DNA of 64,000 bases, from contig JADLSH010000170.1 of assembly GCA_016169945.1 (NCBI GenBank), forward strand, positions 496,001-560,000, given 5' to 3'. The notes below the pieces were generated by a model that saw only the letters and a list, made by a program, of their open reading frames with translations, ran no database searches and was not told the origin of the DNA. The position numbers and the translations under genes were made by a program. Every line of letters begins with the position of its first letter. Within the stretch, counting starts at the first letter, position 1. The stretch comes from Trachythela sp. YZ-2020 (taxonomy: Eukaryota; Cnidaria; Anthozoa; Malacalcyonacea; Clavulariidae). Shown piece after piece: positions 12,701 to 22,200 of this stretch.

Positions 12701-14458
12701 CGCCCTATGTGCTCTGACTCATGTGGGTGGTAAGCAATTATGTTTATCGTGACAAATGTTTAATATTTGCACTAAGCGTCTGCACACTGTAAATTCAAGA
12801 GTCGTTTTGACCCCTAGGGGTAATTTCCATCCATTCTGTCCAAGGGTAGTTTCTACTCGTTGCAAGAGTTATTTCAACTAGCCAACTACAAGGGGTGATC
12901 TAACTCCACAATGAAGTCAGAATGACCCTTCACAGAGCCACCCGACTCTTCGAAAAGAGCAGGTTGATCCATCAGAAGGGTCAGGTAACCCACTCAAAGG
13001 GTTACTTCACCCATTTGAGCGGTCAATCACTTAACCCGTACGGAACGGTAAAATCAAAGTGAAATTCCAGCATACGCTATTTGCTTTAGTCTTCTATAAT
13101 TTCTTTCAGCAAACTGTAAGAAGAGCATTTTTGTAGCTACATGTATTTGCAGTAAATTTATTTATCAGCGAAAGCAAATGGCTGCACGTATAACCACCAT
13201 AATGTATGCCCAGCCTGCATATACAAGAAGTACTTCTTGTATGTCTAAGTGTACTTCAAAACTTTCAGTTATTTATCTGGTGTTTTACTTGTTTAAGGAA
13301 ATTATTAGGGATGCACCGATAACGAAAAATCCAATTTACCGATACGATAAATACCGATATAATTTTCGCGTTTATCGGCCCATAATTTCGTCAATAATTC
13401 TTAGCTAAGTGTTTTAGGGCAAAATGGCGAAACATATAAACTGATAGACCAGTAAAAGAAACATGATTACAAAATTTAATGAATTCCCCCTTTTTAGTTA
13501 ATTTGATTTTTAAGTATTTTTACAGCAAAAATAGTGAAAGTTAAAAATATAGATTATATAGTATACATTTACAATTACATCAATTCATCCTGAACTCATA
13601 GCAATGCGGCGTGATTTTTCAGTTTTTAAACCAAATAAAAACTGTCTATGAATTTTAAAAGACAAGTAAACCAGATATTGAATATTGATAAGTCAAAAAT
13701 CAAAATGTTCTTGCACTAAGAAACTTAAATTATTTGTCAATGAAAACTAAAAAATTGTGCCGCGTAGCCCAGTGTGCGTGGGCCTTTACAATTAAAAACT
13801 AAATAGCTGAATTTGTGTTATAATATGATATAATGTAAAGCTTAGCCGTGAATATCAAATATTTATCGTTCAATACTGGAATTTTAAGCGTCAGGGCAGC
13901 GTCATGTTATTGATCGGAAGCGCCGATAGATATTGACGTTATCGGCCGATAAGCCCGAAAATGGCCGATTATCGGCTTCTACTGAGAAATTTCCGATTAT
14001 CTGTGCATCCCTAGAAAATAAAACTTTATAGTTGTTTCAGTTGTTTGAGAGCAGAATCTACTCTTTTTTGAGGAGTAAGCTCCAAAGGGACTGAAACTAC
14101 CCTTTTAAAGAAGTCGAAACCACTCTTTTGAATTTACACCATGTTATAACGTTATTCTGTAGTTTACCTAGATGGAAATGTGAGTACTTGCACACTCAAT
14201 GACATAACTGTGCACATGCAGGTGAAAGATGTCCTCCAGTTCATCACAGGCGCAGACAGTATACCACCAATGGGATTTGATCACAATCTTTTGATCTGGT
14301 TCTATGACCAAGATTTACAAGAGGGAGGTAAACGGTTTCCCTATGCATCGACATGTGCATTACAACTCTTTGTACCAAGAGGCACAGAAGATCCAAGCAG
14401 GTTCGAAGAAATTATGAAAGAATCCATTTTTGGATCCGTTGGCTTTGACAAATCATGA
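6738..14458 (+). CDS. G2E3-like HECT-type E3 ubiquitin ligase gene, many exons, several frame breaks
   Basis: HECT ligases accept ubiquitin on a C-lobe cysteine and pass it to substrates. Exons with GT/AG borders: about 6738-7027; 7115-7366 (TKEVIILSSPCDNVV, ELYQMGHVLSAVEIQKEW); 9098-9234 (VEVMMGCGNKLV, IYLRPSTNLVDIK); near 9429-9571; 10488-10629; 10759-10974 (VRFSGELGSDAGGPRREFFR); 11402-11669 (FFLAGRLVGMSLTQGGPG); 11800-11954; 12500-12624; 14222-14458. The last exon has FITGADSIPPMGF and FPYASTCALQLF, whose TC holds the catalytic cysteine. The family matches the shortened HECT proteins annotated 'G2/M phase-specific E3 ligase-like' in cnidarians and fish. Frames slip in the 9.1-kb exon and 10.5-kb exon and a stop sits in the 9.4-kb exon, so it may be a pseudogene or carry assembly errors. 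Introns contain MITEs. Confidence 0.75.
7367..9097. other. Long intron-like stretch of the HECT gene
   Basis: No conserved coding segment is visible between the exon ending at 7366 and that starting at 9098. AT-rich sequence with short chance frames at 8036-8224 and 8252-8700 on both strands. It may hold old repeats, but I could not pair terminal inverted repeats. Confidence 0.45.
11964..12150. mobile_element. Short MITE in HECT intron
   Basis: Inverted ends AGGCCTGATTACACTACGCTC (left) and GAGCGTAGTGAAACGGGCCT (right) bound about 190 bases without coding capacity. The GGCC(T/C)G..ACAC.ACG pattern is common in hAT-type MITEs. No clean target duplication is visible (left flank GTATTTTAA, right flank CAAGAGTA). 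Confidence 0.65.
12788..14140. mobile_element. Outer TIR element in HECT intron, diverged ends
   Basis: The left end TGTAAATTCAAGAGTCGTTTT is mirrored on the right by the complement of TGTAAATTCAAAAGAGTGG. The inner flanks share short paired motifs built on ACCCTT/AAGGGT and GACTC/GAGTC (12810-13030 and 14050-14120). The hAT MITE at 13306-14013 lies inside. Boundaries are approximate and no target duplication is clear. Confidence 0.5.
13306..14013. mobile_element. hAT-type MITE (TAGGGATGCACCGA ends)
   Basis: The left end TAGGGATGCACCGATAA pairs with GATTATCTGTGCATCCCTA on the right, and the subterminal CCGATAA/TTATCGG motifs repeat many times. The 8-base flanks GAAATTAT (13298-13305) and GAAAATAA (14014-14021) agree at 6 of 8 positions, consistent with a diverged hAT target duplication. 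No transposase. Sits inside the last intron of the HECT gene and inside the outer TIR element. Confidence 0.85.
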
Positions 14459-14673
14459 ATCATGATGTGTACTCGTTATTTGTTAACTAAGTATACTTTA
14501 ACTGAAATTTTGTTTTTATGTTGGTTAAATGGGATAGTAGGAAAAATCGTTTACACTTCTTTAACTGTAACACCTATTGTAAAATGTCAGCACACCATAA
14601 TTCTTAGGATTCGTTTTACATCTTAGCAAAAACTTTCGTTTTAAGTTTTAACGTTTGTGTTCGTTTCAGTTTT

Positions 14674-15435
14674 CTAAGCATCGTTGTTGGAAATAAAGTT
14701 TACAACATGTATGAAATGGTTTATGCCATAATTTCCATCATCATCTGTAGGTTGTATTTGTTCCTGCAACTGCTGAATGTATCGTTCATTTAAATTGAAC
14801 TCATTCTCCGGGATGTCAACGTTGTTGTATAGATCTGAAAAATCAGATTGCTCAAAATCGTCGATCCCATAATCCGCCAAATCATCTGGTTGAATGTCTA
14901 CGATCCTATCAATGTTCTGTATCATACCAGAGTGCCACAGTTGCATTGGTGTTCTACCTTGGACTGTACTTAAGCTGTGGTTATTCCATTGAGAAACAAA
15001 CTCTGATAGGCACATATTTATTCTGGGAAGGTAGACGAAATGAAGTGCCCATAAATGTACTTCGTTCATTGAATCTAAAATCTCACAATTTTCCATGAAT
15101 GTAAACAGAATTCTGAATGGATGAATCTATTTACTCCACTCCATAATCTTTCGATTCTTTGATTATGCACACTGTGCCCGCATATAAAACTGCCCCTATT
15201 TAAACCTCTGTTTGCAATCATATAATGTGCGACGTCAACATTCTCACCGCCACGATCACCCCGAACCCTAGATGGCAAGCCGAACCTCTCCACACCTTCT
15301 TGGAACAATTCCAGTACTGGTCTTGCTTTATTGTTTTGGGCAGCATTTGACGTATATAATAGCTCTACTGTTACCATCGATGCAACCATGATTAACAAAT
15401 CTCCATGAAACAAGTTTGTGGTTCCATCAATATGC
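14674..15435 (-). CDS. Integrase-core (DDE) domestic/transposon protein, catalytic exon, two frame breaks
   Basis: A retroviral-type integrase core of the kind annotated 'integrase core domain-containing protein' in many aquatic animals. The exon begins at an AG near 15436 and shows HIDGTTN (first Asp), [12 protein letters not shown] in a second frame, [14 protein letters not shown] (second Asp), [11 protein letters not shown] (catalytic Glu), then [14 protein letters not shown] and [22 protein letters not shown]. All three acidic residues are seen. Frame changes are needed near 15325 (at an AAAACAATAAA run) and near 15080. The C-terminus to the stop at 14674 is acidic. It is the 3' exon of the gene starting near 17.0 kb. 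Confidence 0.8.
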
Positions 15436-15591
15436 CTAAATAGATTATATGATTATAATATATGTTAACGTTTTCACAGCACCAAGGCAAATAATACAAC
15501 AATACAGGGACATTTTCCTTCGTGAAATAAAGTTTTATTATAATTTAGTTTTAGGTGTGCATTAACTTTATTTTTCAGTCAAATTTCATAC

Positions 15592-15670
15592 CATAGTAGG
15601 TTTGGATGAGCAACATTATACACCCGCCTTCTGATACACTGCCGTCTTCTGAGTGCACAGCCAATTGGAT
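15592..15670 (-). CDS. Integrase-core gene, internal exon
   Basis: Minus-strand reading DPIGCALRRRQCIRRRVYNV followed by AHPNLLW matches the linker between the helix-turn-helix and the catalytic core in this family. A GT donor follows TGG at 15590-15591. It joins to the 15435 exon, where HIDG begins the core. Confidence 0.7.
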
Positions 15671-16066
15671 CTAAAATCTTTCCAAACAAGGCACTAATCA
15701 GTGAAAAAATTATATCAGTTACAGTAATCAGACTCTATTCCAAGTATTGTCTACCAGCCAAAACTCGTAAAATGTTAACATCATGGTGAGTGGTCGAAGT
15801 TGCAAGAGTACAAAAACATGCATTATAAGAGGCTTTACAGTTGATTTCACCAAACTTTCCCTACTATTAAAAAGATAGCTAGTCAAATGCTTAGTTTTCA
15901 TTACACACTTTGAACTTGCGAATGTCAGAATATTTTGGCAAATGTTTTGTGACATCAAATGTTAAAATGATACTATACTGCAGGTCTTAAAAGTTGTATA
16001 AGAGATGGTGCCAAACTATAAACACATATAATTGGTGTAAAAATATCTGTAACCAGATTACTTTAC

Positions 16067-16366
16067 CTGCAGCCTTTCCCGTAATCTCCATCTCTGTATT
16101 TTTACCCCCCTTGCTCTAAGGCTTCCTTACACGTATGTCTCACCAGCATTTGGACTATGGTGCAGTAAATGTGTAAGTATAGTGTCTAGGTCACCATCTG
16201 GAATATCTGAAAATCTGTATGCCTCATCTGTGTTCATACCAAACAATCTCCGTTGCCTATAAATTGTTGTTCTGTCAATGCCTAATGTTTCTGAGATAGC
16301 TGACCATGATATACCAGTGCTACGCAGCTGCTGTAATTGACCTTCAGTGATGATATACCGACCCAT
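16067..16366 (-). CDS. Integrase-core gene, helix-turn-helix exon
   Basis: Encodes YIITEGQLQQLRSTGISWSA then ISETLGIDRTTIYRQRRLFGM, a clear helix-turn-helix ('SWSAISETLGIDRTTIYRQR'), followed by DLDTILTHLLHHSPNAGETYV and LRARGVKIQRWRLRERLQ. One in-frame stop interrupts it after GETYV (near 16125), so it is damaged or mis-assembled. The donor is at 16065-16066. The acceptor on the 5' side is not obvious: the sequence before GGTCGG is T-rich but lacks an AG. Confidence 0.75.
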
Positions 16367-16527
16367 AAAAAAGTAAAATTAAATATAAAAATAAATGTAA
16401 ATATATATCTACATTGTTAATGTTGATGCAACCCAGGGTGGGCCATTAGACCACACCATGCCCTCAGGGTAATTCTTTGTGTCAGGGATTTGAACTGTGA
16501 TTATATTATTTATACTGTTTTCATTAC

Positions 16528-16865
16528 CTTGGCCGCCCTGTCCCACCAGTTCTTTCCAGGGGTGGATAAAAAAAGCTTTCATTTTGCTGTACTTGTCTCT
16601 CCAAAACAGAGGAATAATGTCGAAAGATGTTGAGGACACAATTATACAACGTTTCTAGCAGTTGAGATAGTTCATCTGAATCGGTACAACTTGCAAGGAT
16701 GTTTAAGTGATCTTGTAGCTTTTGGTGAAGAAACTCAATTAAATGGATGTCCATCGACGTCCACAGCCCCTCTGCTTCTTCGCAAGACCTTTTCAAAGAC
16801 TGAAGGTATTCGATAACGTCCTCCTCATTACAATGCGTACAAGAACATACACAGAGAACGAGAAA
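16528..16865 (-). CDS. Integrase-core gene, N-terminal exon
   Basis: Reads EEDVIEYLQSLKRSCEEAEG, LIEFLHQKLQDHLNILASC and ends PPLERTGGTGRPR at a GT donor (GTAATG). In this family a variable helical N-terminus ends with a G.VGRPR motif directly before the helix-turn-helix, so this is exon 1 of the gene at 14674-16366. The true initiator is uncertain. The in-frame open segment runs up to 16985 through a hydrophobic, Tyr/Asn-rich stretch that looks non-coding. Confidence 0.65.
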
Positions 16866-17025
16866 TATTTTTATTATGTACCAAATGATAATTTTGCCAG
16901 TTACCACAGTAAATTTATTGGAAATGCTGTGTATACATGGTGTATGTTCTAAATAATTGTAATTATAATTAAATGTCTTGAACACATAGTTTAGTTCTTG
17001 TATTCATTCACAAATGACATTGATA

Positions 17026-17069
17026 CTGTATATGCGGTACTGTATATGCGGTACTGTATATGCGGTATA
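17026..17069. repeat. 15-16 bp triplication
   Basis: Three tandem copies of GTACTGTATATGCGGT-like sequence, just upstream of the integrase-core gene. Confidence 0.9.
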
Positions 17070-17169
17070 GGGTGAAGCAAAACATTGAAAATACCTGCTT
17101 ACTGCATTTTGAATCAAAGTAGTTTATGAATGTTTACTCAAATTATTATAATTTTAATCTGTCATGGTT

Positions 17170-19310
17170 GTGTATTACCCTGTTGGTATTGCTGCAATAA
17201 CTTCATGATTATTCTAGGTTGTGATGACAGAGTTGAGTGTCGTAGAATTATTTGATTCACTGCTAATGTCACTGTCATCAAGGCGATCAAGCTCACTTGG
17301 TGGTAGATTTGAACTGTCATGAGGATGAACATGGAATCCAACAATTTATGTGTCAAGTGGCATCTGTTCAGTAACAATACATGTAGGTTGTGGCTGTTCC
17401 TGGTCAATATCATAGCCATCTCCCAATCTTCATTTGACCATGCTCATCTTCAACCCAAACAATGTTTATTGGCAGATCTGCACCATTCTGTAAGCATTCC
17501 TTTCAACACTTTGCAAGGTACTCTTCCTCTGCGCCAAAGTTACTGGAGGGGAAGTGATGCAGTGAATGACCTTGTGGATGACTGCTTGCAGCCTCTTCCC
17601 CATCAAAAATTCCACATTGCCATTATCTTGTGCAAACCACCAACTCCCTTGGCCAGGTAAAGGTAAATCACTGATCCGTTCAACATGTGCTTGCCATGAT
17701 CTGATATACTTGATATGCAGGAAGTGCTGATGCAAGTTGAAAAACAGTTGCTTCTTGCTTAGAGTCAGACGACCCTTGAAACACTTGCATCTCTTTCTCA
17801 GCGTGCAATCAAATAAAAATGTTCCCAATAATATGTCTTGGATGGTAAGAGGATGTAGCCGTTGTTATGTTTGTGATGGTGTTCAAATTCTTTCCTGTTC
17901 TTTAACATTGCATGCTTTGCCATTGATAAATTGGTACTGCATAGCAGCATGGCTGTTGATGCTGTGGTAATAATTGCCATATAACTTCTGGGTTGTCAAT
18001 TCTTTCAGCTTGAAGCCTAATATCTCCCTGCACAAGATTCCATGGTACCATGTCATGTTGTGAAGACGAAGGACTGATTTTGGTGTCCTCTCAACTTCAG
18101 GACTGTAGGCAATTCGTTGGATTTCAACTAAAGTGGTCAGTAGTTGCTGGACAAGATTTGAAGAAATAATCTTTGAGAACTGCTTTGCAAGGATAATAAG
18201 TGCACATCTGTAATAAAATGTGCGCTTTGTATCCTTACCACCAATTTAACATTTAATAACATCCTTCACTACAGTAGCTTCTTTCCCTAGCAGATGGAAT
18301 GGAAGCTCTGTTAAAATGTTCTTGATGTGCTTGCCTATGTCATGCAGTGGTTCAAAACGAAGCACTTCATACTTCCCACAGTTGATGGATTCAAGGGTAG
18401 ATATCGGGTTGGTGTAAAGTAATGCTGGTACTCTTTGGACGCTATGAAGTTCCTCTGTCAAAAGCTTCTCAAGTTCTTTCTTTGTCTCCCCCTTGTAAAT
18501 TCCTCTGGCATTCAGTTCTCGAATTAGTTCATCTTTCTTCAATATATGGAATGGCTTGGAAGCTTTTGCCATATAATTTTGTCTTCCTACGGGTCCAGAA
18601 AACACCAGTTGTTGTCGCTCTGTCAAGGACATATAATGGCAGGAAAAACAAACATCCAAATCATATGCCTGCTGTGCATTTACACCACATCCAGAACAAT
18701 ATAAGTTTCCTCCCTTTTGTTGACCAGATTCTAGTTGACGATCTGGGCTGTCACCATGAAAAAAAGTGCATTGTATAACTTATATCAGTTCCATCTTTTG
18801 TTTGCAGTTTGAGACACAGATTGTCCAGGCACTCAAGACATGTGTCAACATGGTTAGTTGCTCAACATCTGAACTTCCTGACATTGCTACTGTGTACACT
18901 TCAGGCCTCCCAACTTTCATTTGCACATCCACGTTTTTACAGGTGTAAGGTACTCTGCAGTTATATAATGAATTGCAGGACCATTAAGGTGTGACACCAT
19001 ATAAATACCAAATGACCATGGTTTGCAATTGTTGACAAATCATGCCAAATCTTGAAATGCAGTGTCCGTTCAATGTCTTTTACCCTATTCCTGATTTACT
19101 GTACACTCTTTCCCTCATCGTACTCATCACTTTCAGGAATACTGTCACAGTCTTGTTAGTCATGATATCATAGTCCTCATCAGAACGATGTTTTATGAAT
19201 TTCTCCTGATATTTTAAAGTTCTTTCCCTAATTTCGACCAAGGGCTGCTTTCGTCCTTCCACCACAAACTCAGTTTTAACAATCTCTCCATTGTCGTTTA
19301 GTACCATGTT
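17170..19310 (-). pseudogene. Unrecognised transposon-type protein, multi-segment
   Basis: A series of minus-strand segments reads in order: MVLNDNGEIVKTEFVVEGRK (19300), LYCSGCGVNAQQAYDLDVCF (18690), LKKDELIRELNARGIYKGET, VQRVPALLYTNP, YEVLRFEPLHDIGKHI, TPKSVLRLHNMTWYHG, KLYGNYYHSINSHAAMQYQF, ERISDLPLPGQGSWWF and LPPSELDRLDDSDISSESNN near 17250. The 'ELIRELN.RG' SAP-like helix and the 'EPLHDI' motif recur in cnidarian and fish transposon proteins I cannot name securely; KDZ/Plavaka-like is possible. Frame shifts occur near 17480, 17830 and 18250. A C-terminal acidic tail with Ser/Asp runs is visible. Function unassigned. Confidence 0.5.
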
Positions 19311-19644
19311 TTCATACTGAAATGAATATAGTAGAAATTACATTTGAATACAGTAAAAAATTATTTTAATTGTTTCCCTGCTTATTTGAACTATAATTTA
19401 TAGATAGTGAGTGTAATTGTGAATTTTCATCAATAAATTATTTAATTGATAATTTTTGTTTAAGAACCTCCTTCCTGTCTATCTAGTAATACTCACTGCC
19501 TACATTTAAAATGTTGATTATTCAGTACTGATCTGGACAATAGACTTTTCCCCTTTTAACTGCACGCATGCAATGTAGTTAAATTATATATTTTAATATA
19601 AAAATATTAGTTACTGAGGTTTAATTTCAAATATATCTGGCAAA

Positions 19645-20617
19645 ATGAGAGATGAGCCTAGCACCTCAAAGAATGTAGACAATATACAACCATGGACTAG
19701 GGATCTCAAGTTACTATCTCCATTCACACACAATAAACTTGAAAAACACTTGGGCATGGATTCTCAACAAAAACCATCCAGCACTCAAAAAGATGACAAG
19801 TTAGGCTATCACCTGTTTAAACAAGGGTATATTAGCAATGTTCAAGCAAAGCCTAATGTTCCAAACAGTGCAAGTGGAAAATCATTAATACTAAAAGCAA
19901 CAGTGCATGTATCAATGAAAAAGTTGAGTTATGTTGTTTATGTACACCTAAACCAAGTAACTGGTGATGTTTGTTCATGGTCGTTGTTCATGTAAAGCAG
20001 GCAAGGGAGGACGATGTTACTGCTATGTTACATACCTCACGGGGACAGGATGCTTGTGATAGGTGGTACAATGAGAGAAAAAACCGCATCGCTGCATCAA
20101 ATTTTGGATTGGTGATAAAAAGGAGAAAATCTATTCACCCAAGATCATTACTTAAAACATTAACAAACAGCACAAAGTCAGTATCATTGTCCTACACCAT
20201 GTAAATGGGGAAAACAAAATGAAACTGTAGCATTGAAGCAGTATGTAAATGTGTAAATGTCTGTGCATTATGTGGCTTTGTTGTCGACAAAACATCACCT
20301 TGGTTAGGGCTAGCCCAGATTTTGTTGTTCATGATGCAAGTGAACCCAGTTCAGCTATCGGACTTGGAGAAATGAAATGCCCATATTCAAAGCGGGATAA
20401 TTGTATAGAAAAAGCATTTGAAGACAAAAAAATTTTCCTTTTTAAAGTTGATGGCAAAATTCAGTTAAAAAGGAACCATAATTACTGTTACCAAGTGCAA
20501 GGCAGCATGGCCACACTTAAGTGGTCAGATTTTGTTGTTTACACAAAAATGACTTGTATGTTGAATGAATTTACTTTGATGAAGAAATTTGGGAGAAAAC
20601 CATGTTGCCAGAATTAA
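19645..20617 (+). pseudogene. SWIM/YqaJ-type nuclease (lambda-exonuclease fold) of a DNA transposon
   Basis: YqaJ proteins are PD-(D/E)XK nucleases related to lambda exonuclease. The leader MRDEPSTSKNVDNI is shared with the opposing THAP gene. A degenerate SWIM finger follows (CSCKAGKGGRCYCYV, where the family has CxC..CxH, so the His is lost). The YqaJ domain shows RWYNERKNRIAASNFGLVIK, WGKENETVALKQYV (another frame), ASPDFVVHD (metal Asp), GLGEMKCP (E-x-K catalytic pair) and NYCYQVQGSM. Frame breaks occur near 19965 and 20200-20300. Stop at 20615-20617. Catalytic residues are present but the frame is broken, so it is probably inactive. Confidence 0.75.
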
Positions 20618-20884
20618 CAGATTTTTACTTTAAGTATCTGTTTTCATAAATAAAATATGAATAAAAACAATCAATTCTCTATTATGTATCGACTAAGAAA
20701 TTATTGTGTAAATTACTTAAACTGGCATAAGTTGTTATTTTCAAACAAAATCATCACTGAAAAAGAATGCCTACTATAGGCTACTAATGCACTTAAATCA
20801 TATTAACATCAAGCAGTGTTAACAATGCTTGAAAACGCGAAATTTCTTCAATTAAGTTACTAAGAATTAAGTTACTGTTCATGT

Positions 20885-21594
20885 GTCTGTTCAACAATTA
20901 ATGGAGGTAAGAATAACATTAAATATGTGCAAATAACCCAAATTTTATGAAGGTCTTTTGCAATTGTTATGGGAATAAATTGGTGTAAAATTGCTGGTGA
21001 AAGATAATCGAAGAAGGCACTAAACGTAGTTTAATTCGGGAAATCCAGTATAGAACTTGAAATCGTGGTCACTCCCAATAAACCTTTCGAGCCGAAATGA
21101 ACATTTTTCTGCTGCGTCAATTCTTTTTGGAAGGTAATTACACTTTGATTTTAGATTGTCTAACTCGTTTTTCATTTCGGTTTCATTTGAACTTCTTTGC
21201 TGTTAGGTACATTTTCATCAACATTTATAGTGCATGCTTTATCTTCAAATGCAGTTGTGGTTAGAGCCTTTACATCCTTATGCGCTGCTAACTTTGTGGG
21301 TACATTATTCAAATATGTTTTTTTTCCACCTGGGAAGTGACTTGAACAGACTCTTGAATTTGGACCAATGTTTTTCCAGCCCTTTTGTTTTGACAAGTTT
21401 AACCATTTTGTAATGCCCTCATCCTTTGGTATTTTGTGAAATGAAAGTCCTGGGTTTTTCGTGTTGTTATTTGTACAGCGTGGAACACAGCAGTTAATCC
21501 CTCCATGTTTGACTTTGTCTTTGCATGTACTTGATGTGCTCATGTTTTCTTCTATATTGTCCACATTCTTTGAAGTGCTAGGCCCATCTCCCAT
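20885..21594 (-). pseudogene. THAP-domain DDE (PIF/ISL2EU-like) transposase, truncated
   Basis: Starts MGDGPSTSKNVDNI, then a THAP zinc finger: CCVPRCTNNN, LSFHKIPKD, KWLNLSKQKGW, RVCSSHF and LNNVPTKL, i.e. C2..CH with the conserved Pro. A short leucine-rich helix (NELDNLKSK) follows, then FRLERFIGSDHDFKFYTGFP, typical of the segment before the DDE_Tnp_4 core in THAP transposases. A stop interrupts at 21172 (reading slip) and another after FYTGFPN. The coding signal fades by about 20885, so the catalytic core is missing. The gene is convergent with the YqaJ gene and ends about 270 bases from it. Confidence 0.75.
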
Positions 21595-21974
21595 TTTGCA
21601 AGATATATTTTAAATTACACCTCAGTAACTAATATTTATGTATTAAATGATATAATTTAACTAATATTTATTATTCCTTCAATTAATTTAAAACGTTATA
21701 CCTAAAATTTTAGCTAAATTTTTATCTATAAATTATTGAATTTAAAATATTCAGCTAAGTCTACCAATTTAATACAAAACTTGTCCACAACTAGTGATCC
21801 AAGGATAGTGCAAAGTATTAAAAGACAAATGTTACATGGTTTATAGTGCGTACGTAATTGTTGTGCATCCATGTTGTGTTGTGTTGATATTTGCATATTA
21901 CGTATTTACACGAGCAATTTCTATTTGGCAATTATTTTTACCTTTACTATTTTTATTTGCCCTTGAAAATCATA

Positions 21975-22108
21975 CGAGTCACGATTTAGGAACAGTTACT
22001 ATTTTTAGACTTTTAGGGTTAGGATTAAGGTTGGGATTAGGGTTAGAATACAATAGAATACAAAATTACAAAAGTCTAAAAATAGTAACTCTTCCTAAAA
22101 CGTGACAG
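21975..22108. mobile_element. Palindromic MITE with telomere-like centre
   Basis: Arms GTCACGATTTAGGAACAGTT..CTATTTTTAGACTTTT and their complement (AAAAGTCTAAAAATAGTAAC..TCCTAAAACGTGAC) enclose a loop of degenerate GGGTTAGG/GGGATTAGG units at 22016-22046. The central motif resembles TTAGGG but is short and imperfect, so telomeric origin is not claimed. Confidence 0.75.
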
Positions 22109-22131
22109 GTATATTGAAAATTGATGAATGT

Positions 22132-22200
22132 GACAAGCTTTTGAAAAGCTAGCATGCCAGTTTTTCAACAAGTACACTTGTCAATGAAAAGCTTGTAATA
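22132..22200. repeat. GACAAG(C)TTTTGAAAAGCTAGCATGCC repeat, related to the MITE at 29226
   Basis: Contains AAAAGCTAGCATGCCAG and CAAGTACACTTGTCA, the same building blocks as the middle of the MITE inserted in the Gypsy relic (29308-29370). It is probably a fragment of the same family. Confidence 0.5.

Larger units (their letters stand above)
19574..21665. mobile_element. Probable ISL2EU-type DNA transposon core (YqaJ + THAP transposase)
   Basis: The two inward-reading genes start in an inverted repeat. 19574-19690 and the complement of 21550-21665 share TAGTTAAATTATAT, AATATTAGTTACTGAGG, the ATG and the first dozen codons. From memory, ISL2EU/IS4EU-group elements encode a PIF/Harbinger-related transposase with THAP plus a YqaJ-domain nuclease, which fits both genes here. 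I could not find the outer ends or target duplication; similarity stops outside about 19570 and 21670. Confidence 0.6.

Noticed and set aside
17319..17660. 113-residue plus-strand open frame
   Set aside because: Antisense to the conserved minus-strand segments of the 17-19 kb transposon-type protein.
22016..22046. Interstitial telomere (TTAGGG) array
   Set aside because: Only a few degenerate units in the loop of a small palindromic MITE; no tandem TTAGGG array.
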